The notes beneath the pieces are model-generated. The model was not told where the DNA came from, did no database searches, and saw only the letters and a list, made by a program, of their open reading frames with translations. Positions 24,545 through 35,387 of a stretch of DNA of 64,000 nt are shown here, in pieces (within the stretch, counting starts at the first letter, position 1; every line of letters starts with the position of its first letter). The position numbers and the translations under genes were made by a program. The stretch spans positions 76,188,748 through 76,252,747 of the forward strand of contig CM056742.1 in assembly GCA_029851415.1 (NCBI GenBank), in the 5' to 3' direction. The DNA comes from Eretmocerus hayati (Eukaryota > Arthropoda > Insecta > Hymenoptera > Aphelinidae).

Positions 24545-25739
24545 ACTGAAGAGATGAACCGAATCTCACAAGGGAGTTTACTTGCATTAATATTGATTTC
24601 GCCACGACAGCTCTCGATTTATTCATCCCAAATAGAGGCTACGGCTACTGAATATTTCGAAATTTTATTAGTTCATGGAGAATAGCGTGTTCCCATTCAT
24701 CTGAGCCATTGATTCCCATAAGAAGCTTTCATAGTCACCAATCAACTCAAGATCTTACATCAATCATCAACAATCAAATAATTGTATGATAAGGTTTACT
24801 GTCTGAGCCAAATGCTTCATTTCCAGAAAATACTCATATCATCCACTGTTTATAATCTCAACAGATCTTTCAAATTCCATTTGTTAGGTATATTTTCGAC
24901 CACGTTTTCGATTTGATGAGCTCAGTTCTCGTTCATATCTCACGTGACGAATAATCTGCGTGAAGCCTCAACAATATTGAAACTGAGTCTCGCTAGTTCT
25001 CAAGTGTATTCATTATATAGTTCTTCATTCTATGTGGTTAACCTCTATTCATATATCCCATCTCGCTGTGGGTCTTACCCCTATGCTGACTCTTCCAGCT
25101 AAGAGTCCAACAGAATAAGTAGTTCTGAGAAGATTTCCTCTTCTAGAAACCTACAGGATTCCAAAGTTCATAATCAAAAATATATAGCCTTGTTTTCTTT
25201 TCGTTCTTGTTTGTTGCTTTGCGGACCTGAGTGGCACATATTCTCATCTGAGCCACTCATTTATTCACCATTACGGGATTCCAGTATTTATCTTCTTCGT
25301 CGCGGACTCCGGTGGCACTCGATCTCATGGGAACCGGTTATCAATTCTGATTTTTTCATGCACATGTCAAGTATCCCCATATCTGCCCCAGTGTCTTCAT
25401 CATTCCGAACCCTTCTCCATATGCTCCCCAGTGTTATCGTTTCAATCCAAAATCCTAATGTTCTGCAATACTGAACACACGCCATATTTCCCTACAATGG
25501 TGGGCTCATTTTTTGATTCCCTACCTGTATGAGCACATGCCCTATTTTTCTACAACTATGAGCCTCCGCCACTCAGTCAATCTTCTCTTATAGCGTGCTG
25601 ATCGATCAATATCCCCATATATCGAGCTTCAATCACATCATATATTTCACATCACAAATGTCACTGCCGTGTGGGGGACACCACATCGGGGGTTCCCGAA
25701 AGTATGAAAAATCATCATCCTTTCCATCTATACACCTAC
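24545..25739. other. Unassigned non-coding DNA
   Basis: AT-rich, with no recognised coding sequence. Phrases such as TGAGTGGCACATATTCTCATCTGAG and GGTGGCACTCGATCTCATGGGAACC near 25230 and 25310 look like a degenerate direct repeat of about 80 bp. The 94-codon frame at 25190-25474 (+) lies over it and is not credible as a gene. Confidence 0.4.
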
Positions 25740-26380
25740 ATAAATTATCCATTCATGAGAGCACTCTGGTCTCGCAAATGATCCCCCGTAACGTGGACTC
25801 TGAAATAATGAGCGATTGTCTCAACTACGGGTTAAACGTACCAATACCCCTTAAAATCATCATCTTTCTCGCTAATATTCATCCATTTGAATCGGCAATT
25901 TCCTGAGGACGCACCATACTGTGGCATCAAAGATGATTCTTCCTAGCAGATTCTCTAAAATCATAGACAATTCTCTCAATTACAGATCAACCATATGAAT
26001 GTTCCTAAAACATCATAATCATTGTGTATTCAAGCATATGTGCGATCAAATCTTCAAGGGCGCACTCTGGTCTCCTGTATGATTTTCCTTGTCATAGTCT
26101 TTGGGTTCATAGGTGATTCCTCCCGACCATAGGTTAACCATGTAACCATCCTTAAAAGTCTTCATCACGTATTCAACCATATAAACAATGAAACCTCCAA
26201 GGGCACACTCTGGCCTCATAAACGATTCACCTCAGCATAAAGTTCGAGATCACAGGTGATTCCCCCCACTGTTAGGTTGACCATGTAAGTATTCTCAAGA
26301 ATCATCATTTTTATCATTCATTCAAGCATATAAGTTGTCAATCTTCTGAAGGCGCACTCTGGCCTCATAACTAGCAAAAT
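25740..26380. repeat. Tandem array, unit about 150 bp, 4-5 copies
   Basis: The anchor GCACTCTGGYCTC starts near 25761, 26062, 26206 and 26354, with a decayed one (GCACCATACTGTGG) near 25914. Each unit also holds a TGATTCYYCC segment, a TAGGTTRACCATGTAA segment and a TTCAAGCATATA segment in the same order. The copies are 70-80 percent alike by eye. Confidence 0.75.
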
Positions 26381-27149
26381 CATTTTTACATACAGTGGAA
26401 TCATTCTTCTTTCAGATGTCAAGAACTTGAGCTTGGCCAACTACTTTTCTTCCCCAAATTCCCTTGCAGAGTGTTATTGATATGTGTATTGTTGTTATCA
26501 TGTGTGAAAGTGATCTTTTGCTTGTTACTCGTTCAACAGGAACTCGAGTATTTCCTACAGTGAAGTGTGCATTTGCCTTTTAGACGTGATGATGTTGACT
26601 CATTCAGCTTCCTTGCGTGTAATTCCCATCTCATTTAATTAGTATTATTGATTGAAACAAAGTGGTCTCAGTCATATCAGTTAATAAGAACAATTGAGAG
26701 AATTTTGCAGTTATGTATCATCTGTGTGATACGACAATTTCATGATCTGAAGTTTGCTTTGCGTGATGCATCACATCGTACCACAATTCCTTTTGTAGCT
26801 TACAAATCTGTTGTATTATGTATCCTTCTATTAGAGTTATTCAGTCCCCTCATAAACTCAACCGTAATTCTAATTACTCCCAAAATAACTCTCGTTACAT
26901 TCAGTTCAATTCTCATTATTCCATACTTCAAAGTTATCGCGGAAATTATTTTTTTATCATAACTCTCGACAAAATTCACTTGAACATCCCGAAGTCATTG
27001 ATCCGAGATGTTTTTATCGTATCTGCAGTAGACGAGAGTATTTTGAATCACGAATACCGTTGGCTTTGCTTTTATTTTCAGATTCAGCTCTGATTGCGGC
27101 TATATTGCCTCAAGTCGAAGATTTATTTGCATAGAACTGCTATAAGTTC
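26381..27149. other. Unassigned AT-rich DNA
   Basis: Two overlapping open frames (26648-26962 and 26818-27093, +) are rich in I, L, S and N, as expected from AT-rich sequence, and have no recognisable motif. Confidence 0.4.
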
Positions 27150-27606
27150 CTATGGTATGAAATGAAATTCGGCTGCTGTACGAGTCACAGGTGTTATTTA
27201 TCAGAAATAAACAACGTTTCGACGACTAGTTTGTCATCCTCGTCAGGTCTTCGAGAGCATTCGATAAATTCCATTCGTCATAATATCTAACTTCAATTTC
27301 TGACGAGAGTCAAGCATCATTGTGTATATAGAAATGATTCTACTATTCTAAATGTGCCTGTCTGTTGAACACGTTATACACAGCACATATGAAGTAGACA
27401 CAACGATCCAATCATTATCACTTTTATTTAGACAGGGTAAGTTATACAAAGTGACACAAACAGTTAGAACAAGATGAATGAAAACTACCAGATACATTTT
27501 TCAGTTTGAACCATTGAAACTAAACAAACTAGTCGTCGAAACATTGTTTATTCTGATTAATAACACCAGTGACTCGTACAGCAGCCGAAATTTATTCCAT
27601 GCCATT
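27150..27606. mobile_element. Foldback with hammerhead-like motif, copy 2
   Basis: The left end near ATGAAATTCGGCTGCTGTACG is mirrored by CGTACAGCAGCCGAAATTTAT on the right. The left arm holds the full motif block on the minus strand. The right arm holds only its second half (CTAGTCGTCGAAACATTG). It belongs to the family of the element at 21577-21850, by shared ends (CGGCTGCTG, GAGTCA) and core. Confidence 0.6.
27210..27245 (-). ncRNA. Hammerhead-ribozyme-like core, copy 2
   Basis: On the minus strand, CTGACGAG, a 6-bp stem (GATGAC, loop AAACTA, GTCGTC, one G-U pair), then GAAACGTTGTT. The stem II bases differ from copy 1 but still pair. The same extra G precedes the stem. Stem I is not convincing. 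Confidence 0.4.
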
Positions 27607-27991
27607 GAATCAACACGAGTGAAGCAACATGACCATTCTGTAAGTTCCGTCACTACACTGTTCCCGTATGAATTAATGATCCTACAGGCTTTGGATACCG
27701 TCATTCATCCCCACTATCAAATTTAATGCGGTTTTCTTCAAGAAGAGAACGATGAAGATTTCATTCTTTGTCATAACTCCCGATGGATTCCTTTGAAGAT
27801 ACCCGTTGCGAGCCCCGCAAACACTGATGAATAGTTTCAGTGATTCCGACTCATAGTGATATATCATTCCCTTATGGTTACTCCTATCACTCTATGAAAA
27901 AATATCGCTGGATCGTTACAGTTCAATTAATTACTTATTCGATCTCAGTACCGGAGCCTGCATCCGCAGAGTCTGGAGATTGAGTTCGATT
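27607..27991. other. Short unassigned stretch downstream of the gag relic
   Basis: If the minus-strand LTR element continued past gag, pol would start here. I see no protease or RT motif, only AT-rich sequence. Confidence 0.5.
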
Positions 27992-30266
27992 TCATACGGG
28001 TTTGTTCTGATGCTTCTCATTTTGTTGCGTATTTTCCTGCCCGTGATCCTGTGAAAGTTGGTCACGGACCCCGTCCTGTTCAAGAAGGTCTTCTTGATCA
28101 TTATTCAAATAATAGTCCTGGTTGTCACAATCCACCCTGGAATCCTTCTCGCGTTGCTTATAATCCCTAAAATTTCCATCATTCGATTTATTAGAGTCGT
28201 GGATATATATATCTTCTTGCATAGATCTTTCGTGATTGTGAGCGCGATTGACTTCATAAAAGTTATCGTTCCTACTTAAATCACCCATATAAGTATTTTT
28301 ACTGCGAAAATTGCTGGCATAACCCCGGTTTTTATGGGAATCATCCCTCACAGAACCTGCTCGATTTGGAGGATTGTATCTTTGAGATGTATAATGGTTT
28401 GGAATATTTCCTACCCTTTCCGATGGGTCGATTTGACTTCTTGAGATGAATCCAGCGTTGAATGCGTTTTTCCAATCACGGCACCCATTCATATCGTGCC
28501 TCTGTTTACGGCAATAACCACAGAATTTCGAATCTCGCATTTTTTTAGAACAGTTTCCTTCATATGTCCTGGACCACGACAATACCCACACCTACTCAAA
28601 GCCTGCAGTGATCGTATGGTCGCAGATTCCTTAGAACCAGACTCACGTGCTCCAATCTTTCTTATTTTTCTCTCTAAATAGATACCGGTCATGTCCTCCA
28701 GTTGGGCACTCCCACTCCCGGAAAGTTTTGAAGAGGAAGTACTCCGCGGATTCGTTCGATTCTCGAAATCTATCGCGTTAGAAATTGCATCCCGTAGAGT
28801 TGGAGGATTTGTTGATCGGACTCAATTTCCGAGCGAGTCTGATAGTCCAGAGATAAATCGTCGGAGGGCTCCGGCATTTGAATTTGGTTCATATATTTCG
28901 CGTTCCCAATACCCGAGGATTGTATTTGTATGATATGCAATGAGCAAACGATTATGGATATATTGTATCTGCAATCCATAGTCCGCCACACTCTCTCCTA
29001 GATTTTGCTGGATTACTCTCGATTCTGCCCAGATCTCATCTGCATCTCTAAGTATAGTGTATTCAAGTTCGCGTCGGGATTGATTGTCTTCAGTTATTCC
29101 ATCTGATTTGTCATAACTATCCCTAGGATAATCCTGGCTGTGAATGCCCACATCGTATGTAGTATCACTATAACTCTCTGACCCATCGCAAACTGTCTCG
29201 TCGATATCTGCATATTCAGATTTTTCCAAGTCGTCGTATGGGTCTTGTCCGCGTGAGCTTCGTTTGGTCCGGTTCTCAAACGAGGTTTTTTCGATATTAC
29301 GTTCACGTGGCTTCTCGTACTTTCCGGGTTGCTCGATTTGGTTCAATTTCCTGAAATAATGCATCTCAGCGTCCAGGCTCCCGGTGAGCAGTCGGCCGGC
29401 GTTCTTATTAGATTTTACATGATGCATCTCCGTATCTTGACTGTCAGGTAGTTGTTGGCGGGCAATCCTCCACACTTCCGCATCTACGCTCTCGGTGAGC
29501 TGATCACGGAACATAGGCCTACTTATCCTATGCAATTCAGCACCGACCCTATGCGGCCGATTCCAGAAGTGCGACCCTATGTCCTCATGCATGGAGCAAG
29601 GATCCTGGCCATCCTACCTCTACGACTCAGCATCTTGGCCCCCGAATGGCCGTTGGCTGGAACTATAATCAAACCGCCTTTGCAATCCATCATCACTGAC
29701 GAGAGGCCACAGGTATTCTCCTGGCATTGCATATTCAGTTAAGCCCGTAGATTTTTCAGCATCATTATCATGCGAGTTTCGCGTATCTGTGTCTCGTTTG
29801 TTAAGTATTTCTTCATTTTGTATTTGTCCGTCGTATTGCGAGGATTCCGCAGCCATTCGCTCTCCTCAGAATTGATCGTAATTTTCATTGTCAGGTATAT
29901 CTCTCACGTTTACACGCGCCCCATTTGAATTATGTATCTGTTCTAGAAATCCTTTCGATTTCATCAACACGGTTATTTCCCCGTCATTAAATATTCGGAC
30001 TCTGTCGTACGCATTCGACTCAGATCGCGAAGAGCAATTTCGATATGTCATTCACCTGGCTGTTGTAGCCCGTCATCTGGAGCCATGAGTGTTAGCATGA
30101 TCCTTTCGGCCTTGAGATCATCCTCCACGGATCGTCTTCCAAAATATTTTTTCATATGTATAACACCGTTCACATTAGTAATGCTTAGAAGGTTAGGAGT
30201 TCCAGTGCCTCGTCCAAATTCAACGTTTGAATTATTCCCTGTTCGGGCATCAAAAAGATTCCCCAT
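27992..30266 (-). pseudogene. LTR-retrotransposon gag relic with two zinc knuckles
   Basis: Read on the minus strand from 30266 down to 27992. Gag packages the element RNA. The evidence is two CCHC-type zinc knuckles close together near 28490-28590: CGYCRGPGHM, broken inside the knuckle by a frameshift at an A run, and CGYCRKQRHDMNGC, intact with C-x2-C-x4-H-x4-C spacing. Upstream come a helical, charged segment (28822-29592) ending in a capsid-like stretch and two short N-terminal frames (29866-30051 and 30048-30266) that overlap by ATGA. An in-frame stop lies near 28820 and there are several frame changes, so it is not intact. After the knuckles the tail is D/N/Q-rich, and no pol follows. 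It sits downstream of an LTR and primer-binding site in the same orientation. The superfamily (probably Ty3/gypsy-like) is uncertain. Confidence 0.7.
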
Positions 30267-30792
30267 CGTGTCTTGATATTCGTTATCCCCACTATAAGAA
30301 CTTATATGGATGTATAGCTGCTATTTTTTTATGACTCGTCAATTAAAGAATACAAGTTTGAGCGAGGGTAAATAATGTTTGCGAGTTTGAAAAGTATCAC
30401 TATGGGGTATTTGCTGTCTGCGGGTGAGCTCGGCTCGAGCTACGTGAAATATTACTACCGGAAATTTAGTGTGGCTTCAAGGAAGTTCAGTTATGACTCG
30501 GTATAGCGTTATTGTGGTAATATGCAATGATATAGATCAATATTCGACTGTATTTGGCTTCTAGAAAATTTTTGGAAATTAAGTATGTGCCTCGCGACTC
30601 TCCCCACGAGGGACGAATTTGGGGGAATTTTGAAATCCCTTACCCAGATGCCGCGTAGACCATGAAGCAGGTAAACCAGATGAACATCCTTCCTGCCTTT
30701 TCTCGTTGTCAATGGTAGCTGTATGCGGTTAAATCAGATGAAGCGTACGCGGTTGACGCGGTGAAAAATCCCCTGAATTTTCCCACGCACTA

Positions 30793-30809
30793 GCCCACTC
30801 CTGACACCA
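30793..30809 (-). promoter_or_regulatory. Primer-binding site of the minus-strand LTR element
   Basis: The minus strand reads TGGTGTCAGGAGTGGGC three bases after the LTR end. A TGG start directly next to a CA-ended LTR is the standard form of a tRNA primer-binding site. The tRNA was not identified. Confidence 0.6.
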
Positions 30810-30812
30810 GTT

Positions 30813-31442
30813 TGTTACGGGAATTCGTAACTCGGGTTCTTCAGTACAGCACCTGGGGAGTCCTGACTCGACAGGTAGGTAGGTAGAAATTCGGGAGTGG
30901 AACGAATACGAGGGGAATCCCTAGAGCTGCGTTTATCAATCCCGAAATACAAATACGAGAGAGAGACCTTACAACGTACTGGGGTTGATTCTATTCGAGT
31001 GGAGTCCGTCAAAGGCTGAGGTACCCGACTCAAAATGGCGTTAGAGAATAATGTGGTCAGCTCGGTAGGTGAGATCTTACTGAGAACTAGAAGCCCGCCG
31101 CGTGATTCTAGGGACAAACGTACGTGACGAGAGCTCGCGGTGTACTGCGGTTCTAAACCCAAAACGTACTCGTCGGAGTCTCGTGGTAAACTGCGAATCT
31201 AAGTCCACTGCCAGAGCTTTTGAGCTCTCTTTGTACTCTCTCAGACCCCGCGTCTCTCCTTCGTTCGTGACTGAGGAGAAACGCAGGTGAGGCGGGGCAG
31301 CGCTTTGTCCTTGCACCCCTAGTCTAGACTCGCGGACGCTACTCGCGGTTTCTCGGAGCTCCTCCTAGCTTATCAAAGACTCCGCTTCTCCGTATGCCTA
31401 TACATTAAGATACATAGTATATATATATATATATAGATTACA
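30813..31442 (-). repeat. 5' LTR of the gag-only element
   Basis: The LTR end next to the primer-binding site is CCCGTAACA (minus strand). The far end is put at TGTAATC (31436-31442, plus-strand GATTACA) because a TATA run follows it immediately on the minus strand and because it gives a TG...CA unit of about 630 bp. That far boundary is a guess. A second LTR was not found near 27.6-28 kb. The 79-115 codon frames inside it are not credible. Confidence 0.45.
31415..31434. repeat. TA microsatellite, possible LTR TATA box
   Basis: About ten TA units. On the minus strand they fall just inside the presumed LTR start, where a promoter could lie. Confidence 0.6.
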
Positions 31443-31459
31443 ATACAAGGCACACCTAT

Positions 31460-32166
31460 ATGTTAGAATACCAGCTACGCCTATATGGTATACGCAAACA
31501 CTCCCATATGCGGAGTATACATAGAGCTAGTTGGGAACCGACTAGGTTCCTGACACTGGACAAACAATCAATATGTGAGAATGTGCCAACAGTCACTGAC
31601 GGGATTCGGATCGGTGAAGTGAGCATATTGAACATTAGATTGACAGAGGTGAATAACAGCGAGAGAATTTCAATTTTGATTGATTCAAATGTTTCGGGAA
31701 AATTGCTAACCGGTCAAAAACATGATTGAAAATGTGGATTAACAGCCATTGAAACTCATTCAGGATGGACTATGCTCGGTGAGGTACCGAATCCAGAAGG
31801 AAGAAACGATGTCGTTGCTATCGCCACTTCCTTGTTTATCCATCCAAACAAGATCGAAGATCTGTGGAGTCTCGATGTGCTTGGAATAAAAAACCCGATT
31901 GAAAACAAAACCAGCAAGGATCATGAAAAAGGAGTGAGTGGAAATTCACTGAAGACAGTCTCAGTGAACAGTGAAGGCCGATATGAGATCCGTCTGCCTT
32001 GGCGAGAAAGCATCCCGCTCTGAACGACAATAAATCATCAGCTGAAAAATGGCTCCACTCAAAGCTGAGAAAGCTGCAAAATGACAGAGTTCTCGACGAG
32101 TATGCTGCTATTTTCGGCGAGTGGCTAAAGGACCGCACCATTGAGCAAGTTCCGGAAGACGATTGA
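31460..32166 (+). pseudogene. BEL/Pao pol fragment (protease-RT linker)
   Basis: Translating 31460-31729 and 31772-32023 in one frame, then 32019-32166 after a frame change, gives a run like the linker between protease and reverse transcriptase in BEL/Pao polyproteins: a LTGQ segment, IETHSGWTMLGEVP, then GRYEIRLPW and a K/E-rich helix. In the family, the GW(T)xxG and GRYxVxLPW motifs come just before RT. An in-frame TGA at 31727 and the frame change near 32020 break it. No RT follows. It abuts the presumed minus-strand LTR, so one element probably landed in the other. It is a different lineage from the BEL/Pao copy at 45-51 kb. Confidence 0.65.
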
Positions 32167-32181
32167 TTGATTGATTGATTG
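32161..32181. repeat. GATT microsatellite
   Basis: Five GATT units, starting at the last codons of the pol fragment. Confidence 0.9.
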
Positions 32182-32732
32182 TTTCTTCATTGAGAGCAGG
32201 GGAAATGTTCCCATATGAGTAATTCCACGCGAAACAGACCTACGAAAGAGGGTCATGTCTCAAATTGTTTTCTAGGTTTTTCCATTCGATTCTATGATAC
32301 GAAATATGAAGTTTTCACCACCCATGGGTCCCCATAAAAATTTTTCAGGTATCTGGGGCCCGTATTAATTTATCCTTTTCAACCATCTCCGATAACAAAA
32401 TTTGGGTCTTTTTTCCAATAAAATTCATATTTCTCAAATCCGTTCAGAGATACAGATATGCGGTTTGCGGCATTCGAAAGGTCTTAGAAAAACCTATCGG
32501 TATCAATTTTGTAGGAAGGATTTCGAGGTCATAGGCGGCTTTCTGTGGGCGAAATAAAGCATCAATTTCTCAAAAAGCCATTTCATTCATTGCTCGAAAA
32601 TTTGATAGTTGATGTGAAATGTTCTGTTCTTTCAGAAAAAAGTAGTCCCGAACATTTCTTTCGCGTCCAAAGTCCTGTTTCTGTTATTTTCTGCAAATCT
32701 ATTCCCTAAGCGATTAGGAATCGTCTGTTTTC
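32182..32732. other. Non-coding stretch
   Basis: No coding signal. I could not find its mirror image on the far side of the next palindrome, so it is not counted as part of that element. Confidence 0.4.
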
Positions 32733-34047
32733 TACGCATGCACAAGAATTTCGATTCTGGAGACCAATTTCATTGGAAAACCAAGAAAATTACCTTCAGA
32801 ATGACCACTTCGCGGAGTCAATTTCATCAATTGGGACCGGAGCTACAACGTATGGAAGATGAACCCTCAGCTCGGGTGCGAAAAAATAGGCTTACGTCAT
32901 CCTGCATAGATTCCCTCTCAGCCCCTTCGATGATACCTCTTGAGATTTATAGTGTGAAGTCCACGATGGAAATCCGTGCAAATTGGTCGAGATCGCCTGC
33001 CATGCTTTCGATTTTGTGCAGCGTGTTTCTCTGGTTTCCCTGCGTCGAATCGACTTCGCCAAGGAGTCATTTTGGAGGAAATTGTCTGAGCTATCGAAAT
33101 TGGTAAATTACGGAGTGTTAAGTGGGTGGTAAGTAACAATATAGTTACGCACAGCAGTTGAAAACATTTCTCTATTCGATCAAAAACTATCAAATGTTCA
33201 ATTTTCCATAACTCACCATAAACTTACCACTCCGTAGCCTTCTCACTTCGATAGTTCAGTCAATTTCGTCAAGGGAGTAACCTCGGTACCGCGCTAGTCA
33301 AATCAATCGACTTCTTCTCAACATCGCAAATGTAACCACATGTTCGTCTTATGTGTTAATTAGATCCCAATGGACTCCCACTCTAATTTGCATAAGCATC
33401 GGATGCATGAGTTATGAGATATCGATCCCTAGATATCAGCAATTATGTCTTATTTGTGACTCATTCATGACTTCACGCTAAAGATTGACCAGAACTTCTA
33501 TCCAAGCTGAATAGAGTTCAAAAAAAAGTTCGAGCACCTTCTTTGTGTAACTGTTTACAAGTGAGCGTGATAAGGACAAGAACTGATCGGTCAGTCTTTT
33601 ATAGTTCAACGATCAACACGATGCCCCATAAGATACCGTGCTTAACCTCTAAAAATATTCATGCTGATGGTTTGACTCAGAGGTAGCCGAGGCTCGTGAA
33701 ATTTTTACTGTATCTATTTGATATGAAAATACACCTCTCCGCCAAGTTTGATCGAAATCTGATCGGTAAATCTTCTACCGAGGTTACTCCCTTAAAAATG
33801 ACCCTTTGACGAAGCCGATCTGGTGCAGGGAAACCAGACAAAAACGCTGGACAACATAAACAGAATCACAGACGGTCTTGACAATTTTGCACGGATTTCC
33901 ACCTCCGACTCCACCTCATTCGAAATCATCCATTACTCCTGTCCCTTCGCATGGAATTGAAATTTATCAGTGGTCATTTTGTAGGGAATTGCACAGGCTA
34001 TCGATTGAAAATATCACCAGGAAACCGAGAAAAAATCACGCATGCGC
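32733..34047. mobile_element. Old, diverged foldback element
   Basis: The stretch around 32965-33075 (AATCCGTGCAAATTGGTC, TCTGGTTTCCCTGC, GACTTCG) returns in reverse complement at 33780-33905 (GCAGGGAAACCAGA, TTTTGCACGGATTTCC). GGGAGTAACCTCGGTA near 33270 is mirrored by TACCGAGGTTACTCCC near 33778. The outermost match found is ACGCATGC at 32733 against GCATGCGT at 34040. Identity between arms is perhaps 70-75 percent, so it is older than the other palindromes. No coding sequence. Confidence 0.6.
33079..33266. mobile_element. Small foldback nested in the older one
   Basis: Ends AAATTGTCTGAGCTATCGAA and TTCGATAGTTCAGTCAATTT are inverse copies, with further pairing inward (TACGGAGTG/CACTCCGTA). 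It splits the left arm of the 32733-34047 foldback: the bases on its two sides are contiguous in the right arm. Confidence 0.6.
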
Positions 34048-34927
34048 AGGGGGATTCAAAGAATACGTTGAAAAGTGATTTTATAACTGTACTTCTGCTG
34101 TTCTGGTCCAGTTCTGACCCTGAAATCAAACTGAAAGTAATCGCTCAACGCGTGGAAAAATTCCCCGAAGCTACCCAATCAATGCTGACCCGGTCAGTTT
34201 GCTCCATTCTACTTGGATTGCAAGGGCTTGCCAAGTAAAGCTGACAAATTTTGTCGAATGACCTCTCAAAACTGCAAAAAAATCGGAAATACATGTCAGA
34301 ATGGGCAGCATATAGGCTACCTCTAAAAATCTGAGGGAAATCTCTTTGATCTAGTTTCATCTTGGAATTGAAATATCCACATGTATGCGAAAGATCCAGG
34401 GGGTCGGGGAATAAGTGTCACACTAGTGAACACTCATCAAGTACAGAATCTGGATAATGAAGTAAACGAGCGTCTGCTGCAGTCTGCTAGTTATATCTTG
34501 CGTTCGGCGATCACTCCCGATATTTACTCATTACAAAGTGAGTATACATTGTTCACCGTGGTTTACCGACACGTGTCCGCGAATACAGAAAGAGGCATTC
34601 ACACCGATTGTGGTCGAGATCGGAACCAAGTCGAGGATCTCGAGATGAGTTGGTCGATCGACGATCGATTCGAGTGTCTTGACGCGGTTGAAATCTCGAC
34701 GCGAAGAAATTGGAGAGGATCGAAATTTGCGAGTGAGATATTCAAGTTCTGAACGCTTTCAGAGGAGAATGACTCGAGATTACTCGTGTTTATGACCAAA
34801 ATAACGGGTTAAGGCGGATTGAGGCCTCCTTGAACCCAGGAAAGCACGAACGTAATAAGTTCGTAAAAATGTGTGAAGTTAAAACGGCCCAACTCAGCTT
34901 ATACAAGGCATGGTGGCCTTGCGCACT
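34048..34927. other. Unassigned DNA between two elements
   Basis: Includes a GATC/CGAGAT-rich patch (34600-34720) that opens a 123-codon frame (34381-34752, +) without recognisable features. No gene supported. Confidence 0.4.
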
Positions 34928-35387
34928 CTCTCTTTTTTTTTCTTTTTAAGGTGGTTGTAGGGCAAATACGCTGCGACGTACGAAGGAGAGGCACCGGTCA
35001 GCCAAACACGGCTGGCCAGCACCTCTCCAACAGTTCCGGGCTGGAATCCGCATCGATACGGCCATCCGAACAGGGTAAACCCTCTCTTCCTTCTCCGTTG
35101 GCGCCGGCCATTGGACAAGGAAGAGATCCATCAACTTATCAATCCGGCCCCGGCACCGCGTGAGCATTACTTCAGGGCCAGCAGCGTCTCGCATTCAGGA
35201 TCGAGCGTCTCTCTTCTCGCGACTCGCAGGTGTTGTTTCTCCTTCTTCGATCTTCTTCCATCTCTTCATTCTTTCTTTCTTCTCTCTTCTTTCTTCAATC
35301 TTCGATCTTCTCTCTTCTTTCTCCCCTCTCCAGTGCATCATGTTCCTCCTGGAACCATTTAGACCTCTTCTGCTTGAATTCGCAGAC
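34928..35387 (-). other. 3' UTR and A-rich tail of the R1-clade LINE
   Basis: On the minus strand this follows the ORF2 stop at 35388-35390. It starts with a purine-rich GAA/GAGAA tract (35250-35335), then GC-rich sequence, and ends in an A-rich run at 34928-34949 (plus strand T-rich), which fits a LINE 3' end. Confidence 0.55.

Noticed and set aside
28058..28279. Hydrophobic plus-strand frame resembling membrane segments
   Set aside because: Antisense to the D/N/Q-rich gag tail, whose complement codes for I, V and L.
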